From JAFDVL01 sp963794955 (GTDB lineage Bacteria > Acidobacteriota > Blastocatellia > RBC074), in NCBI GenBank assembly GCA_963794955.1, contig CAWCGF010000021.1, forward strand, positions 124,001-188,000: a stretch of 64,000 nt of DNA. Direction: 5' to 3'. This document shows, piece after piece, positions 17,284-25,125 of this stretch (the first letter of the stretch is position 1; every line of letters begins with the position of its first letter). The position numbers were made by a program, and so were the translations under genes. Under the pieces are notes generated by a model, which worked only from the letters and a program-made list of their open reading frames with translations, was not told the origin of the DNA and ran no database searches.

Positions 17284-19539
17284 TTACGGTTGAGAACGAC
17301 TGGTCAGAATCTTTTCGCGTCCCGTCAAATACAACAGCACGATCAACGCAACAAACGGAATCAGCGACAACAAATTCGAGTTATCGCCCGTGAAAAATGG
17401 ATTATGTGCCCGCGCCCATTCTTCAATTTTTAAATTAGTATCAGTCAACACGCCTGCTAAAAACGCAATCACGATGCCCGCAATCGCGCCGCCTGCGATG
17501 TAGCCTGACGCCATCAGCACACCAGGGCTTTTATCGGTTTCGGCGTTGAATTGTTCTTCGGTCAAATTCTGTGAGGCGAGCTTTTTGCGTAAATACAAAT
17601 CCACTGTCCACCGAATCGCACCACCAATAAAAATCGGTGACGAAGTCGAAAGCGGCAGATACACACCGACTGCAAACGCGAGCGAAGGCACACCCGCACA
17701 CTCCAACATTACTGTAATCATTACGCCCAACAACACCAGCCCCCACGGCAGCTTTTGATTCAGAATGCCTTTGATGATGTAGGACACGAGCACAGCTTTG
17801 GGCGCGTCGAACTTCGGTACGGAAGAACCGTCAGGCCGTTTGTCTACGGTGCCGTTGATGCCGGGATCAACCAGATACACGGGTGTGCCTTGCTCGTTGA
17901 CCAGATACTTTTTCGTCTCGCCATTGTTGTCGGTGTAATGCCAAACAAGGTAGGAATTGCCGTCGGCTTGCGGGCCTTTGATGGCTTCGCGGTCTTTTAG
18001 TTCGGCCACGTTTGCGCGTAATTCAGTGGCGGCTTGCGGCACGTACACAGTTCCCGTGTCATTCAGCCGCAACAAAATCGGCCCCAGCACAATTGCCGAT
18101 GCCAGCGAGCCGAACAGAATGGCAAGCTGCTGATACTTTGGCGTCGCGCCCACCAAAAAGCCTGTCTTCAAATCCTGCGAAGTCGTGCCGCCATTCGATG
18201 CCGCGATGCAAACAATTGCGCCGACCGACAACGCAGTCACGTAATACGGTGGTGATGTCCAACCAATTAGCAGGAAGATCAAACACGTCAGCAGCAACGT
18301 TGCAATCGTCATCCCCGAAATCGGATTCGACGACGAGCCGACTTCGCCCGTCAGCCGCGAAGAAACCGTCACAAACAGAAACCCGAACAGCACAATCATC
18401 ACTGCGCCAAGCAGGTTCATTTGCAACGAGCGAAACGCCATAATCATTACCATCAGCGCGACGATGCCGACCGCGACCCATTTGATGGCGATGTCCTGCT
18501 CGGTGCGCGGCACCTTGTCGCCTGTTGCGGTTTGTGAACCGCGCAGGTCGTTAATGCCGCTGCGAATACTGCTCCAAATCGTCGGCAGTGAACGAAACAA
18601 GCTGATGATCCCTGCTGCCGCGACGGAGCCTGCGCCGATGTACAAAATATACGCGCCACGAATTTCGTCGGGTGACATGTCTTTGATTGGCACCGTACCG
18701 GGCGCGAGCGGTTCATTCAGCGCGCCGCCGAAAAATTGAATGGCTGGAATTAGTACCAAATATGCCAGCACGCCGCCGCCCACCATCAACCCTGCAATGT
18801 ATGGCCCGATAATGTAGCCGACGCCAAGCAGTTCAGGCGAAATCTCGGCGGAGATAGAACCGCTTTTGAAGGGCGCACCGAAAATACGTTCTGGCACTTC
18901 TTTCCACAGCTTGAACGCCGACATCGCGGATTTGTACGCCAAGCCGATGCCAAAACCCGTGAAGATTGTCTTCGCACCAATCTTGGTTTTGCTGATCTCG
19001 ACAGAGCCAGACTCTGCCGCCGCCGCGAGCGATTCATCATCTGCTCCAGCCTTTAATACTTCCGCGCAAGCCGTGCCTTCCGGGTATTTCAACACGCCGT
19101 GTTGTTGCACAATCAACGCGCGCCGGAGCGGAATCATCATCAGAATGCCAAGTAATCCGCCCAACACGCCGACCAGCATCACGTTCAGCAATTCGAGATT
19201 GAAGCCCAGAATCAGAATGGCAGGCATCGTGACGCCAAAGCCAAACGCGATGGATTCGCCCGCTGAACCGGCGGTTTGTACGATGTTGTTTTCCAGGATC
19301 GTGGCATTGCGCAAACCGATTTTCGAGAGCAGCCGAAAGAGCGTAATGGAAATGACCGCAACTGGAATCGAAGCACTTACTGTTAGTCCTGTTTTCAGCA
19401 CCAGGTACAACGATGAAGCGCCGAACACAATGCCGAGCAGCGTCCCCATAATCAGCGGAATCAGTGTCAGTTCACGTAGCTTGGTTTCAGCCGCAATGAA
19501 CGGACGAAAGAGGATTGTAGGTTTCATCGCATTCGCCAT
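17284..19539 (-). CDS. OPT family oligopeptide transporter
   Basis: A 751-aa inner-membrane protein with about 15 hydrophobic segments across its length. It starts with the typical OPT pattern (LRELTLIPLIMGTLLGIVFGASSLYLVLKTGLTVSASIPVAV) and has NIVQTAGSAGESIAFG near 85-100, as in the bacterial OPT group. It imports oligopeptides, or metal-peptide complexes in the YSL branch, driven by protons. A long periplasmic or cytoplasmic loop (about 485-575, charged, ending in SYIIKGIL) is unusual but known in this bacterial group. A GGAG lies 9 bases before the ATG at 19539. The neighbouring hydrolase and D-aminoacylase-like genes support a role in peptide scavenging. Confidence 0.9.
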   Translation of the reverse strand: MANAMKPTILFRPFIAAETKLRELTLIPLIMGTLLGIVFGASSLYLVLKTGLTVSASIPVAVISITLFRLLSKIGLRNATILENNIVQTAGSAGESIAFGFGVTMPAILILGFNLELLNVMLVGVLGGLLGILMMIPLRRALIVQQHGVLKYPEGTACAEVLKAGADDESLAAAAESGSVEISKTKIGAKTIFTGFGIGLAYKSAMSAFKLWKEVPERIFGAPFKSGSISAEISPELLGVGYIIGPYIAGLMVGGGVLAYLVLIPAIQFFGGALNEPLAPGTVPIKDMSPDEIRGAYILYIGAGSVAAAGIISLFRSLPTIWSSIRSGINDLRGSQTATGDKVPRTEQDIAIKWVAVGIVALMVMIMAFRSLQMNLLGAVMIVLFGFLFVTVSSRLTGEVGSSSNPISGMTIATLLLTCLIFLLIGWTSPPYYVTALSVGAIVCIAASNGGTTSQDLKTGFLVGATPKYQQLAILFGSLASAIVLGPILLRLNDTGTVYVPQAATELRANVAELKDREAIKGPQADGNSYLVWHYTDNNGETKKYLVNEQGTPVYLVDPGINGTVDKRPDGSSVPKFDAPKAVLVSYIIKGILNQKLPWGLVLLGVMITVMLECAGVPSLAFAVGVYLPLSTSSPIFIGGAIRWTVDLYLRKKLASQNLTEEQFNAETDKSPGVLMASGYIAGGAIAGIVIAFLAGVLTDTNLKIEEWARAHNPFFTGDNSNLLSLIPFVALIVLLYLTGREKILTSRSQP

Positions 19540-19571
19540 AGAGTCTCCAGTTTATGCGTAAAATCAGGCCT

Positions 19572-21659
19572 TTACCTCGATTTTGTGATTGCGCCCTGTG
19601 ATTCAATTTGCCGTAGCTTTTTCTTTTCCAACGCGCGGTAACAATCCGGCAAATCAAACTTCGCCAGCACATTTGGCACCAAGCACGACAAGGGCCAATT
19701 ATATCGTTCGGATTCGGCAATGTCCGTGTATGAAGTCAGCGCGTTCTTCAGCGTGACCTGCACAACGTTATCAGCCAGCAATGCTGCGAACGTCGCCGGG
19801 ATTGCGCCGCGCCCTTTCGCGGCCAAATGAATTTCGGTGTGTCCGTAACTCTTGAGCCAATCCAGCGCGCGTAATACATCGAACGTTTTTTGCCCGACGT
19901 AAGGACGATCCAGCATCAGCGAATGCCCAGCGTAAAAATAATCGTTGCCGTACGGCAGAAAGAAATGATTTTCGCCGCATGTGTTCGGCAGCGATTCGCC
20001 AATACCGCGCACATCGCAAGTGTAAAACGCCGCATTCGATTCGGCGTTGAGCAATTCGCGCAGCAATGGCTCTTCGCGTAGTTCGGTATCACTCGACAAA
20101 TGCGAGACGTACAGCACGGCGCGCTTCTGCCCGGTCAATGGGCGCGAGTAATGCGTCACGTCAGACAGGCGATAGACGATGGCCTGAACGTTGGGTTCGG
20201 TTTCGATGGCATAGGCGGTGAATTCTTTGGTTGGGTATTGCCGTCTGGAAACGCGATTCAGAATGCGCGCATCTGGTGTTCCCGTACGCGGTGGCAATTG
20301 CAAAACTTCTGTGATGGCTTGCTGCAATGCCGCGCCATGCAAGCTTTGTCGCTGCTTCGCCAATGCTTTTGATTTCTCCACCGTGAATGAAAAGGCGGTG
20401 CGCGACTTCAACTCCGACACTTGTCCGCGCGGCGTGCATTGGAGCGTTTCGTCCTTTTCGAGCGTTAGCGTCGGTTCGGTTTGCGCGTCCGAAATTTTTG
20501 TCGCGCGATTAAACCAGCGATACATCGCTTCGCGGTTTTCTTTTGTGTAACCGTGATAGGTTGGCCCTGTGAACATCGCAATGTTGTCGGGCACGCCGAG
20601 CAATTTGTACAGATGTTTGAGCCGCGCATACGCCTCTTCGGTGCCGCGCACATCAAAGAAGTCTTTTTCCTGCGCAATCAGAATCACGGGCTTCGGTGCC
20701 ATCGCCGCAATGAAATCGTCCTCATCCAAACCCATTGCCAGCATTTTGAGTGGATATTGTTCGCTGTCAGCGGGCAACTCATTCTCGAGGTTGCGCCGCA
20801 GGGTTGTCACAAAACAATCGGGCGCTGCCATTGTCCAACGCTCATCCAGGCCGCATAGCCACGTTGTCGTCGTGCCGCCACCAGAATTGCCCGTCAACCC
20901 AATATGTTTCGGATCAACCTCTTTGCGCGTCAGCAAATAATCTAAGGCCCGAATGCCGTCCCACGAACGCCACGCGGGAAAGTTTTCACCGACTAGCAAT
21001 TGCTGATTGCTCACGTACAAATGCTCCTGTACGCCGTTGCCGATTTTCGATTCCAGCTTTTCGTTCGGATATTGCAGCCGCTCGCCCTGCCCGATTGGAT
21101 CGAAGATCAATACGACATAGCCGAGCCGAGCCAAGCCTTGCGCAAAGGATTGATAGTTCTCGCCAGCTTTTGCATTGGCCAGATGCCCGCACGTGGCCAC
21201 AACACCAGGCAACGGGAACGTCCGATTTTTCGGGATGTACAGATTGCTCGTCACTAGAAAGCCAGGGCGACTCTCGAAAATCACCTTTTCAATCTTGTAC
21301 GCATCGCGTTCCACCGTGCCTGTGACTTGGGCATTGAGGGGTGTTTTGGCGGGCAGCGGGCCAAAGCACGAACGGATTTTGGCCTTGACTTCACGCACGT
21401 AGGCTTGGGCTTGGGCTTTGGTTTGCAGCGCGAATTTTTTCTTGATACCCGCCTGCTCAATCTCGCGGACACGCGCGACAAAGTAATCCTGCATCATGCG
21501 CGGAAAGCGATTGAGCGGTGGCAGCGATGATGACTGCTCTGCCGTCTGCGCCAGTAATGGGCTGGCGGCAAGGCCAAGCGCGCTTAAGCTCGCCAATTGT
21601 AGTAGGTCACGACGAGAGATAGACGAATGATACATTGCGTTTGGGCTTTTGGGCTTCAC
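19572..21659 (-). CDS. Tat-exported alpha/beta hydrolase (acetyl-xylan-esterase/peptidase S9-like)
   Basis: A 695-aa protein with a GTG start at 21659, supported by AGGAGG 7 bases upstream. A Tat signal (ISRRDLLQLASLSALG, about 14-29) is followed by an alpha/beta hydrolase domain (about 130-390) with GNSGGGTTT (nucleophile Ser near 258), an Asp in KPVILIAQEKDFFD, and a His in GPTYHGYT. The pattern is closest to the acetyl xylan esterase/dienelactone hydrolase group found in acidobacteria. A second half (about 440-690) repeats a hydrolase-like fold (RAVLYVSHLSSD; CDVRGIGES; DVLRALDWLKSYG) but lacks a clear nucleophile elbow, so it is probably a non-catalytic second copy. The substrate is unknown; an ester or peptide is possible. 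Confidence 0.75.
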   Translation of the reverse strand: MKPKSPNAMYHSSISRRDLLQLASLSALGLAASPLLAQTAEQSSSLPPLNRFPRMMQDYFVARVREIEQAGIKKKFALQTKAQAQAYVREVKAKIRSCFGPLPAKTPLNAQVTGTVERDAYKIEKVIFESRPGFLVTSNLYIPKNRTFPLPGVVATCGHLANAKAGENYQSFAQGLARLGYVVLIFDPIGQGERLQYPNEKLESKIGNGVQEHLYVSNQQLLVGENFPAWRSWDGIRALDYLLTRKEVDPKHIGLTGNSGGGTTTTWLCGLDERWTMAAPDCFVTTLRRNLENELPADSEQYPLKMLAMGLDEDDFIAAMAPKPVILIAQEKDFFDVRGTEEAYARLKHLYKLLGVPDNIAMFTGPTYHGYTKENREAMYRWFNRATKISDAQTEPTLTLEKDETLQCTPRGQVSELKSRTAFSFTVEKSKALAKQRQSLHGAALQQAITEVLQLPPRTGTPDARILNRVSRRQYPTKEFTAYAIETEPNVQAIVYRLSDVTHYSRPLTGQKRAVLYVSHLSSDTELREEPLLRELLNAESNAAFYTCDVRGIGESLPNTCGENHFFLPYGNDYFYAGHSLMLDRPYVGQKTFDVLRALDWLKSYGHTEIHLAAKGRGAIPATFAALLADNVVQVTLKNALTSYTDIAESERYNWPLSCLVPNVLAKFDLPDCYRALEKKKLRQIESQGAITKSR

Positions 21660-21677
21660 TGGAAACCTCCTCAGAAA

Positions 21678-21762
21678 GAGTAGCGCAAGCGTGCCGAAGT
21701 TGCGCTGTTACGAAAAGGGGCGTGTTGGAAAGTAACGCAACCTCGGCACGTTTGTGCTACTC
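21678..21762. repeat. long hairpin repeat (GAGTAGCGCAAGCGTGCCG type)
   Basis: Arms 21678-21711 and 21732-21762 are inverted copies with only a few differences and a loop of about 20 bases. It lies between the amidohydrolase stop and the next gene's ribosome site on the minus strand. It could act as a stem-loop in the mRNA between the two genes or be a MITE-like element. Confidence 0.75.
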
Positions 21763-21789
21763 GCACCACAACTTTTCCTTACGATGAAT

Positions 21790-23454
21790 TTAGCGTTTGA
21801 TAACAACACCGCGCGGCGAATTGTTCCATTCACCATCGGCAAAAGCAATGCTGCCGTTGACGACGACGCATTTGATGCCGGTGGCGAAACGACGCGGGTG
21901 CGCGTATGTCGCGCGGTCTTTGATTTGGCTCGGATTGAGCAAAACCAAATCCGCAAATCCGCCAGGACGAATGACGCCGCGATCTTTGAGGCCAAAAATC
22001 TGCGCCGGATACGAAGTCATTTTGCGCACGGCTTCGGCCAGCGTGAGCGTTTTGTCTGTCCGCACGAACCGCGCAAAGATTTTGGCGAATGCGCCATACG
22101 CTGCCGGATGCGGTAAGCCGCGCCCGTAATCTTCGGCATCGGTGCAAAATGCACTGAGCGGATGCCGTGCATATTTGCTCAGCAGTTCGCGCGCCTCCTG
22201 TTCGCCACTGACTTCAAAAATCAGCATCGAAACCTGTCCGCGTTCGGCGATCAGCAAATCCGAAATCGCGTCGAATGGGTCCTTCTTTGTGAGTTTCGCC
22301 AATTCAAGCAGGCTGCAATTTTCGTAGCGTTTGTTTTTGCGACTCGCAACGTAGCCAATATAAATCGCGCCCCACCCTGTCGCGCGCACCAAATTGTGAG
22401 GCCAGCCATTCGGTGAACAACTTGATTTGCGCTCGGCAAGATCGCGCCGAATGCGCTCGCGCGTCTTTGAGTCTTGCAGCCGCTCAAGCAACACGTCTAC
22501 ACCACCTTCGAGCGCCCACGGCGGATAAAGCGCAATCATCATTGTCGCGGCGGCGGTATACGGAAACATATCGAAGCTCACGCGCACGCCTGATTTTACA
22601 GCCTCTTCCTCCATTGCCAGCACGCGATCAATCTTGGCCCAATGCGCGCGACCGACGGCTTCGTTGTGCGAATGATGCACGCGCACGCCAGTGCTGCGAC
22701 CGATGTTCAGGAGTTCTTTCACCGCCGGAAGCAATGTCTCGCTGGAGCCGCGAACGTGACTCGTGTAAATGCCATCGAAGTCTTGTACGACTTCAGCCAA
22801 TGCCTGTAATTCGTCGCAATCGGAATACATTCCAGGCGGATAAATTAGCCCCGTCGAAAGTCCCAACGCGCCGTCTTTCATCGCCTGTGTTGTCATCGCT
22901 CGCATGGTTTTCAATTGTGAGCGCGATGGTTTTCCCTTTGCCAAGCCCATTGCCGAAATGCGAATCGGGCCGTGTGGTGCCAGCGTGGCGATATTCAAAC
23001 TCAGCCCGTTCCCCGCCAGTTGATCCAGGTATTCGCCGAGGGTGCGCCAGTTCCAGGCCACAGGTTCCGGCGTCATCCACGCATTGACCGCGCGCAAGTT
23101 GGTTTCCGCCTCAGAATTGCCAAGCGGCGCACACCCTAACCCGCAATTGCCGATAATTGTAGTGGTGATGCCTTGCGCGAGTTTGCCGCGCAGCAATTCG
23201 GCCTGGCGTTCAGGCGCGAGCGGCAGAATCAAATCGGCGTGCGAATGCGGATCAATAATGCCGGGAATGAGCGTGAGATTTTCCGCGTGCATGGTTTTCC
23301 GGGCTTTGCGGGAAGGCAATTGACCAAGCGCCACAATGCGATTGCCTTTGATGGCAAGGTCGGCTGGATATGCAGGCTGGCCAGTGCCGTCAAGAATCGT
23401 GGCATTGGCGATGACAAGATCGTACATTTTTTGCAGCCATTCGCTGTTAGCCAT
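21790..23454 (-). CDS. N-acyl-D-amino-acid deacylase-like amidohydrolase
   Basis: A 554-aa cytoplasmic metal-dependent hydrolase of the D-aminoacylase group. The N-terminal beta-sandwich (DLVIANATILDGTGQPAYPADLAI) is followed by IPGIIDPHSHAD (about 64-75) with the HxH metal site, TSHVRG near 239 and HHSH near 268 as further ligands, and a CTDAEDYGRGLPHP segment near 454. The C-terminus RFATGIKCVVVNGSIAFADGEW closes the sandwich. It releases D-amino acids from N-acyl-D-amino acids or D-dipeptides. The ATG at 23454 is the longest start; the second Met (23427) fits the family start better, and the DNA between them looks like a short duplication (GAATGGCT twice). The OPT gene and the hydrolase gene follow in the same direction. 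Confidence 0.87.
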   Translation of the reverse strand: MANSEWLQKMYDLVIANATILDGTGQPAYPADLAIKGNRIVALGQLPSRKARKTMHAENLTLIPGIIDPHSHADLILPLAPERQAELLRGKLAQGITTTIIGNCGLGCAPLGNSEAETNLRAVNAWMTPEPVAWNWRTLGEYLDQLAGNGLSLNIATLAPHGPIRISAMGLAKGKPSRSQLKTMRAMTTQAMKDGALGLSTGLIYPPGMYSDCDELQALAEVVQDFDGIYTSHVRGSSETLLPAVKELLNIGRSTGVRVHHSHNEAVGRAHWAKIDRVLAMEEEAVKSGVRVSFDMFPYTAAATMMIALYPPWALEGGVDVLLERLQDSKTRERIRRDLAERKSSCSPNGWPHNLVRATGWGAIYIGYVASRKNKRYENCSLLELAKLTKKDPFDAISDLLIAERGQVSMLIFEVSGEQEARELLSKYARHPLSAFCTDAEDYGRGLPHPAAYGAFAKIFARFVRTDKTLTLAEAVRKMTSYPAQIFGLKDRGVIRPGGFADLVLLNPSQIKDRATYAHPRRFATGIKCVVVNGSIAFADGEWNNSPRGVVIKR

Positions 23455-23501
23455 TCACTCTTAGCCACGTCTCTTCTCGGGCTACCGGCGAACGGCTTTT
23501 C

Positions 23502-24653
23502 TCAAAATTTATTGCTCCGTAATTCCTTCAATGAATAATGCGTCCCGCGCCAATCAATGCCGCCACGAATCGTAGCTCTTAACGCTGACTTCCAAAGAAT
23601 ATAAATAAATAACAACGTGGCGAACGGAAAGCCCAGGGCATACCAAAAACGCAAACCTAAAAAGCGAGCGTTATCACAAAAGCTTACGACCAAAACCACC
23701 AGCGCCGCGAGGTTGAGCCACCGCGTTTTTCCACTCGTCAAGAAAACGGCGGCCAACGGAAACAGGTAGAACGTCAATACAGCAAGGGTCGAAGCCATGA
23801 CCAATAACAGACTGTAGCCGACACTGGCAAAGCTGTTTTTCATCAATCCGTCAATTAGCTCTTTGATCGAGTGATACCAGGTTACGCTCATCAGGCCATT
23901 GCCCCACATCATTTCCTGTTTGCCGCCGTGTTGCTTAATGAGTTTGCCCAGCTTCATATCATCGTCAGGCCGCATGGCGATGGGAATATGCCCGCCGATG
24001 CGGTAATAGAAATCGCTGCGGATGAGTTGAAACGCACCGATCCCCACGTGCCAGCGATTTGGTCGTCGCACCCGCCAGGGACGGGCGTACAGAGCGAAGA
24101 AAAAGCCAAACGTGGCAATGAAGATATGCAAAGGTAAACTCGGACTTGTTTGTTCCGGCAAGCAGGTTAGGTGATCCAATCGTTGCTTCAACAGATAATT
24201 CACCGCTTTGCTAATGGCATCCGGTTGCAGCATGACATCGGCATCGGTGAATAAGAGTAACTTGCTCTTTGCCTGGCGTGCGCCGAAATGCAAGGCGTGG
24301 TTTTTGCCCAGCCAGCCGCGGGGTAGTCCTGTAATCTCCGCGACTTTCAGGTGGGGGAAGGCTGTGCTCATCCGCGCCAGAATCGCTCCGGTCGCATCGG
24401 TGGAGCGATCATTTATGATGATGATTTCCAGGTTGTCATAATTTTGTTGTAAGACGGATTGCAACGCGCTTTCGATGGCGCGCTCTTCGTTACGCGCTGC
24501 AATGACGACCGAGACTTTGGGGGGATTGATCGAAACCAGGCGCGGCACGTCGCACAATGATTTGATAGTGCGATTGCCAATGACTAACTCAAGACCAAAG
24601 CTTACGAAAAACAGGAAAGTGATGATGGCGAGTAGAAAAAGAAAAGTTTCCAC
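23502..24653 (-). CDS. membrane-bound family 2 glycosyltransferase
   Basis: A 383-aa protein. One N-terminal membrane helix (3-25) precedes a GT-A catalytic domain (about 46-270): VSVVIAARNEE, IIIINDRSTDAT, FTDADV (the DxD motif for the nucleotide sugar and metal), and RPDDDMKLG further on. Two or three C-terminal helices follow (about 275-365). The layout matches the HpnB/carotenoid glycosyltransferase group; the acceptor is probably a lipid. The start is the GTG at 24653, with no earlier in-frame ATG. This codon lies inside the hairpin repeat at 24649-24713 and has no clear ribosome site, which could restrict translation. Confidence 0.83.
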   Translation of the reverse strand: METFLFLLAIITFLFFVSFGLELVIGNRTIKSLCDVPRLVSINPPKVSVVIAARNEERAIESALQSVLQQNYDNLEIIIINDRSTDATGAILARMSTAFPHLKVAEITGLPRGWLGKNHALHFGARQAKSKLLLFTDADVMLQPDAISKAVNYLLKQRLDHLTCLPEQTSPSLPLHIFIATFGFFFALYARPWRVRRPNRWHVGIGAFQLIRSDFYYRIGGHIPIAMRPDDDMKLGKLIKQHGGKQEMMWGNGLMSVTWYHSIKELIDGLMKNSFASVGYSLLLVMASTLAVLTFYLFPLAAVFLTSGKTRWLNLAALVVLVVSFCDNARFLGLRFWYALGFPFATLLFIYILWKSALRATIRGGIDWRGTHYSLKELRSNKF

Positions 24654-24713
24654 CAGTGTGATAGCTTCCGCTTCAGAATGAGACGATGAAGCGTGACTAT
24701 ATCACACTGGTGG
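24649..24713. repeat. hairpin repeat covering a start codon
   Basis: Arms 24649-24675 and 24687-24713 are inverted copies (outer part CCACCAGTGTGATA, fully matching; inner part GCTTCA), with a short loop. The left arm includes the GTG start of the glycosyltransferase at 24651-24653. Confidence 0.7.
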
Positions 24714-25125
24714 CACGCGTGAGGTACGTGATGAAATGGGGTGAGGGTAGAAACTAAGAAAATGTATGGCACGAATCAGTGCCGTATGTTTTGCAGAAAA
24801 GCAGAAGAGATAAAAGCGTGAAGGAGTTGGAAAAGACGTGCGGTGGCCCCGAAACTGCCGCCGCCGAACAACCCAAACTAACCACTACGACGACAGTCAA
24901 CCGAACGTCTTTTCACGTCAATAGGTATTGCGAAAGCTATGCCAAAGCGATAGCAAAACTGTCGTCGCGCGGTTTAGCTAATGTTTACAAGGGGTTGAGT
25001 GATGGGGCTGAAATCTGGCCAGTGGTCAGCCCACACAAAAGCTGACAGAGTCTGTCACTTTAACGTGACGAATTCTGTTGTTTCGCGGGGGCGCGCCAGC
25101 TTTCGCTAACACTCCCCGCGAAAAT
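24714..25125. other. intergenic region with a stem-loop next to the DUF6600 stop
   Basis: 412 bp without a convincing gene. An 88-codon plus-strand frame (24779-25045) has a low-complexity Thr run and no ribosome site. Near the right end are a perfect 7+7 palindrome with a one-base centre at 25043-25057 (TGACAGA, G, TCTGTCA) and a 10-bp GC-rich inverted repeat at 25081-25090 and 25114-25123, which could fold after the DUF6600 stop codon. Confidence 0.5.

Noticed and set aside
24779..25045. 88-codon frame in an intergenic region
   Set aside because: Thr-rich, no ribosome site, no domain.
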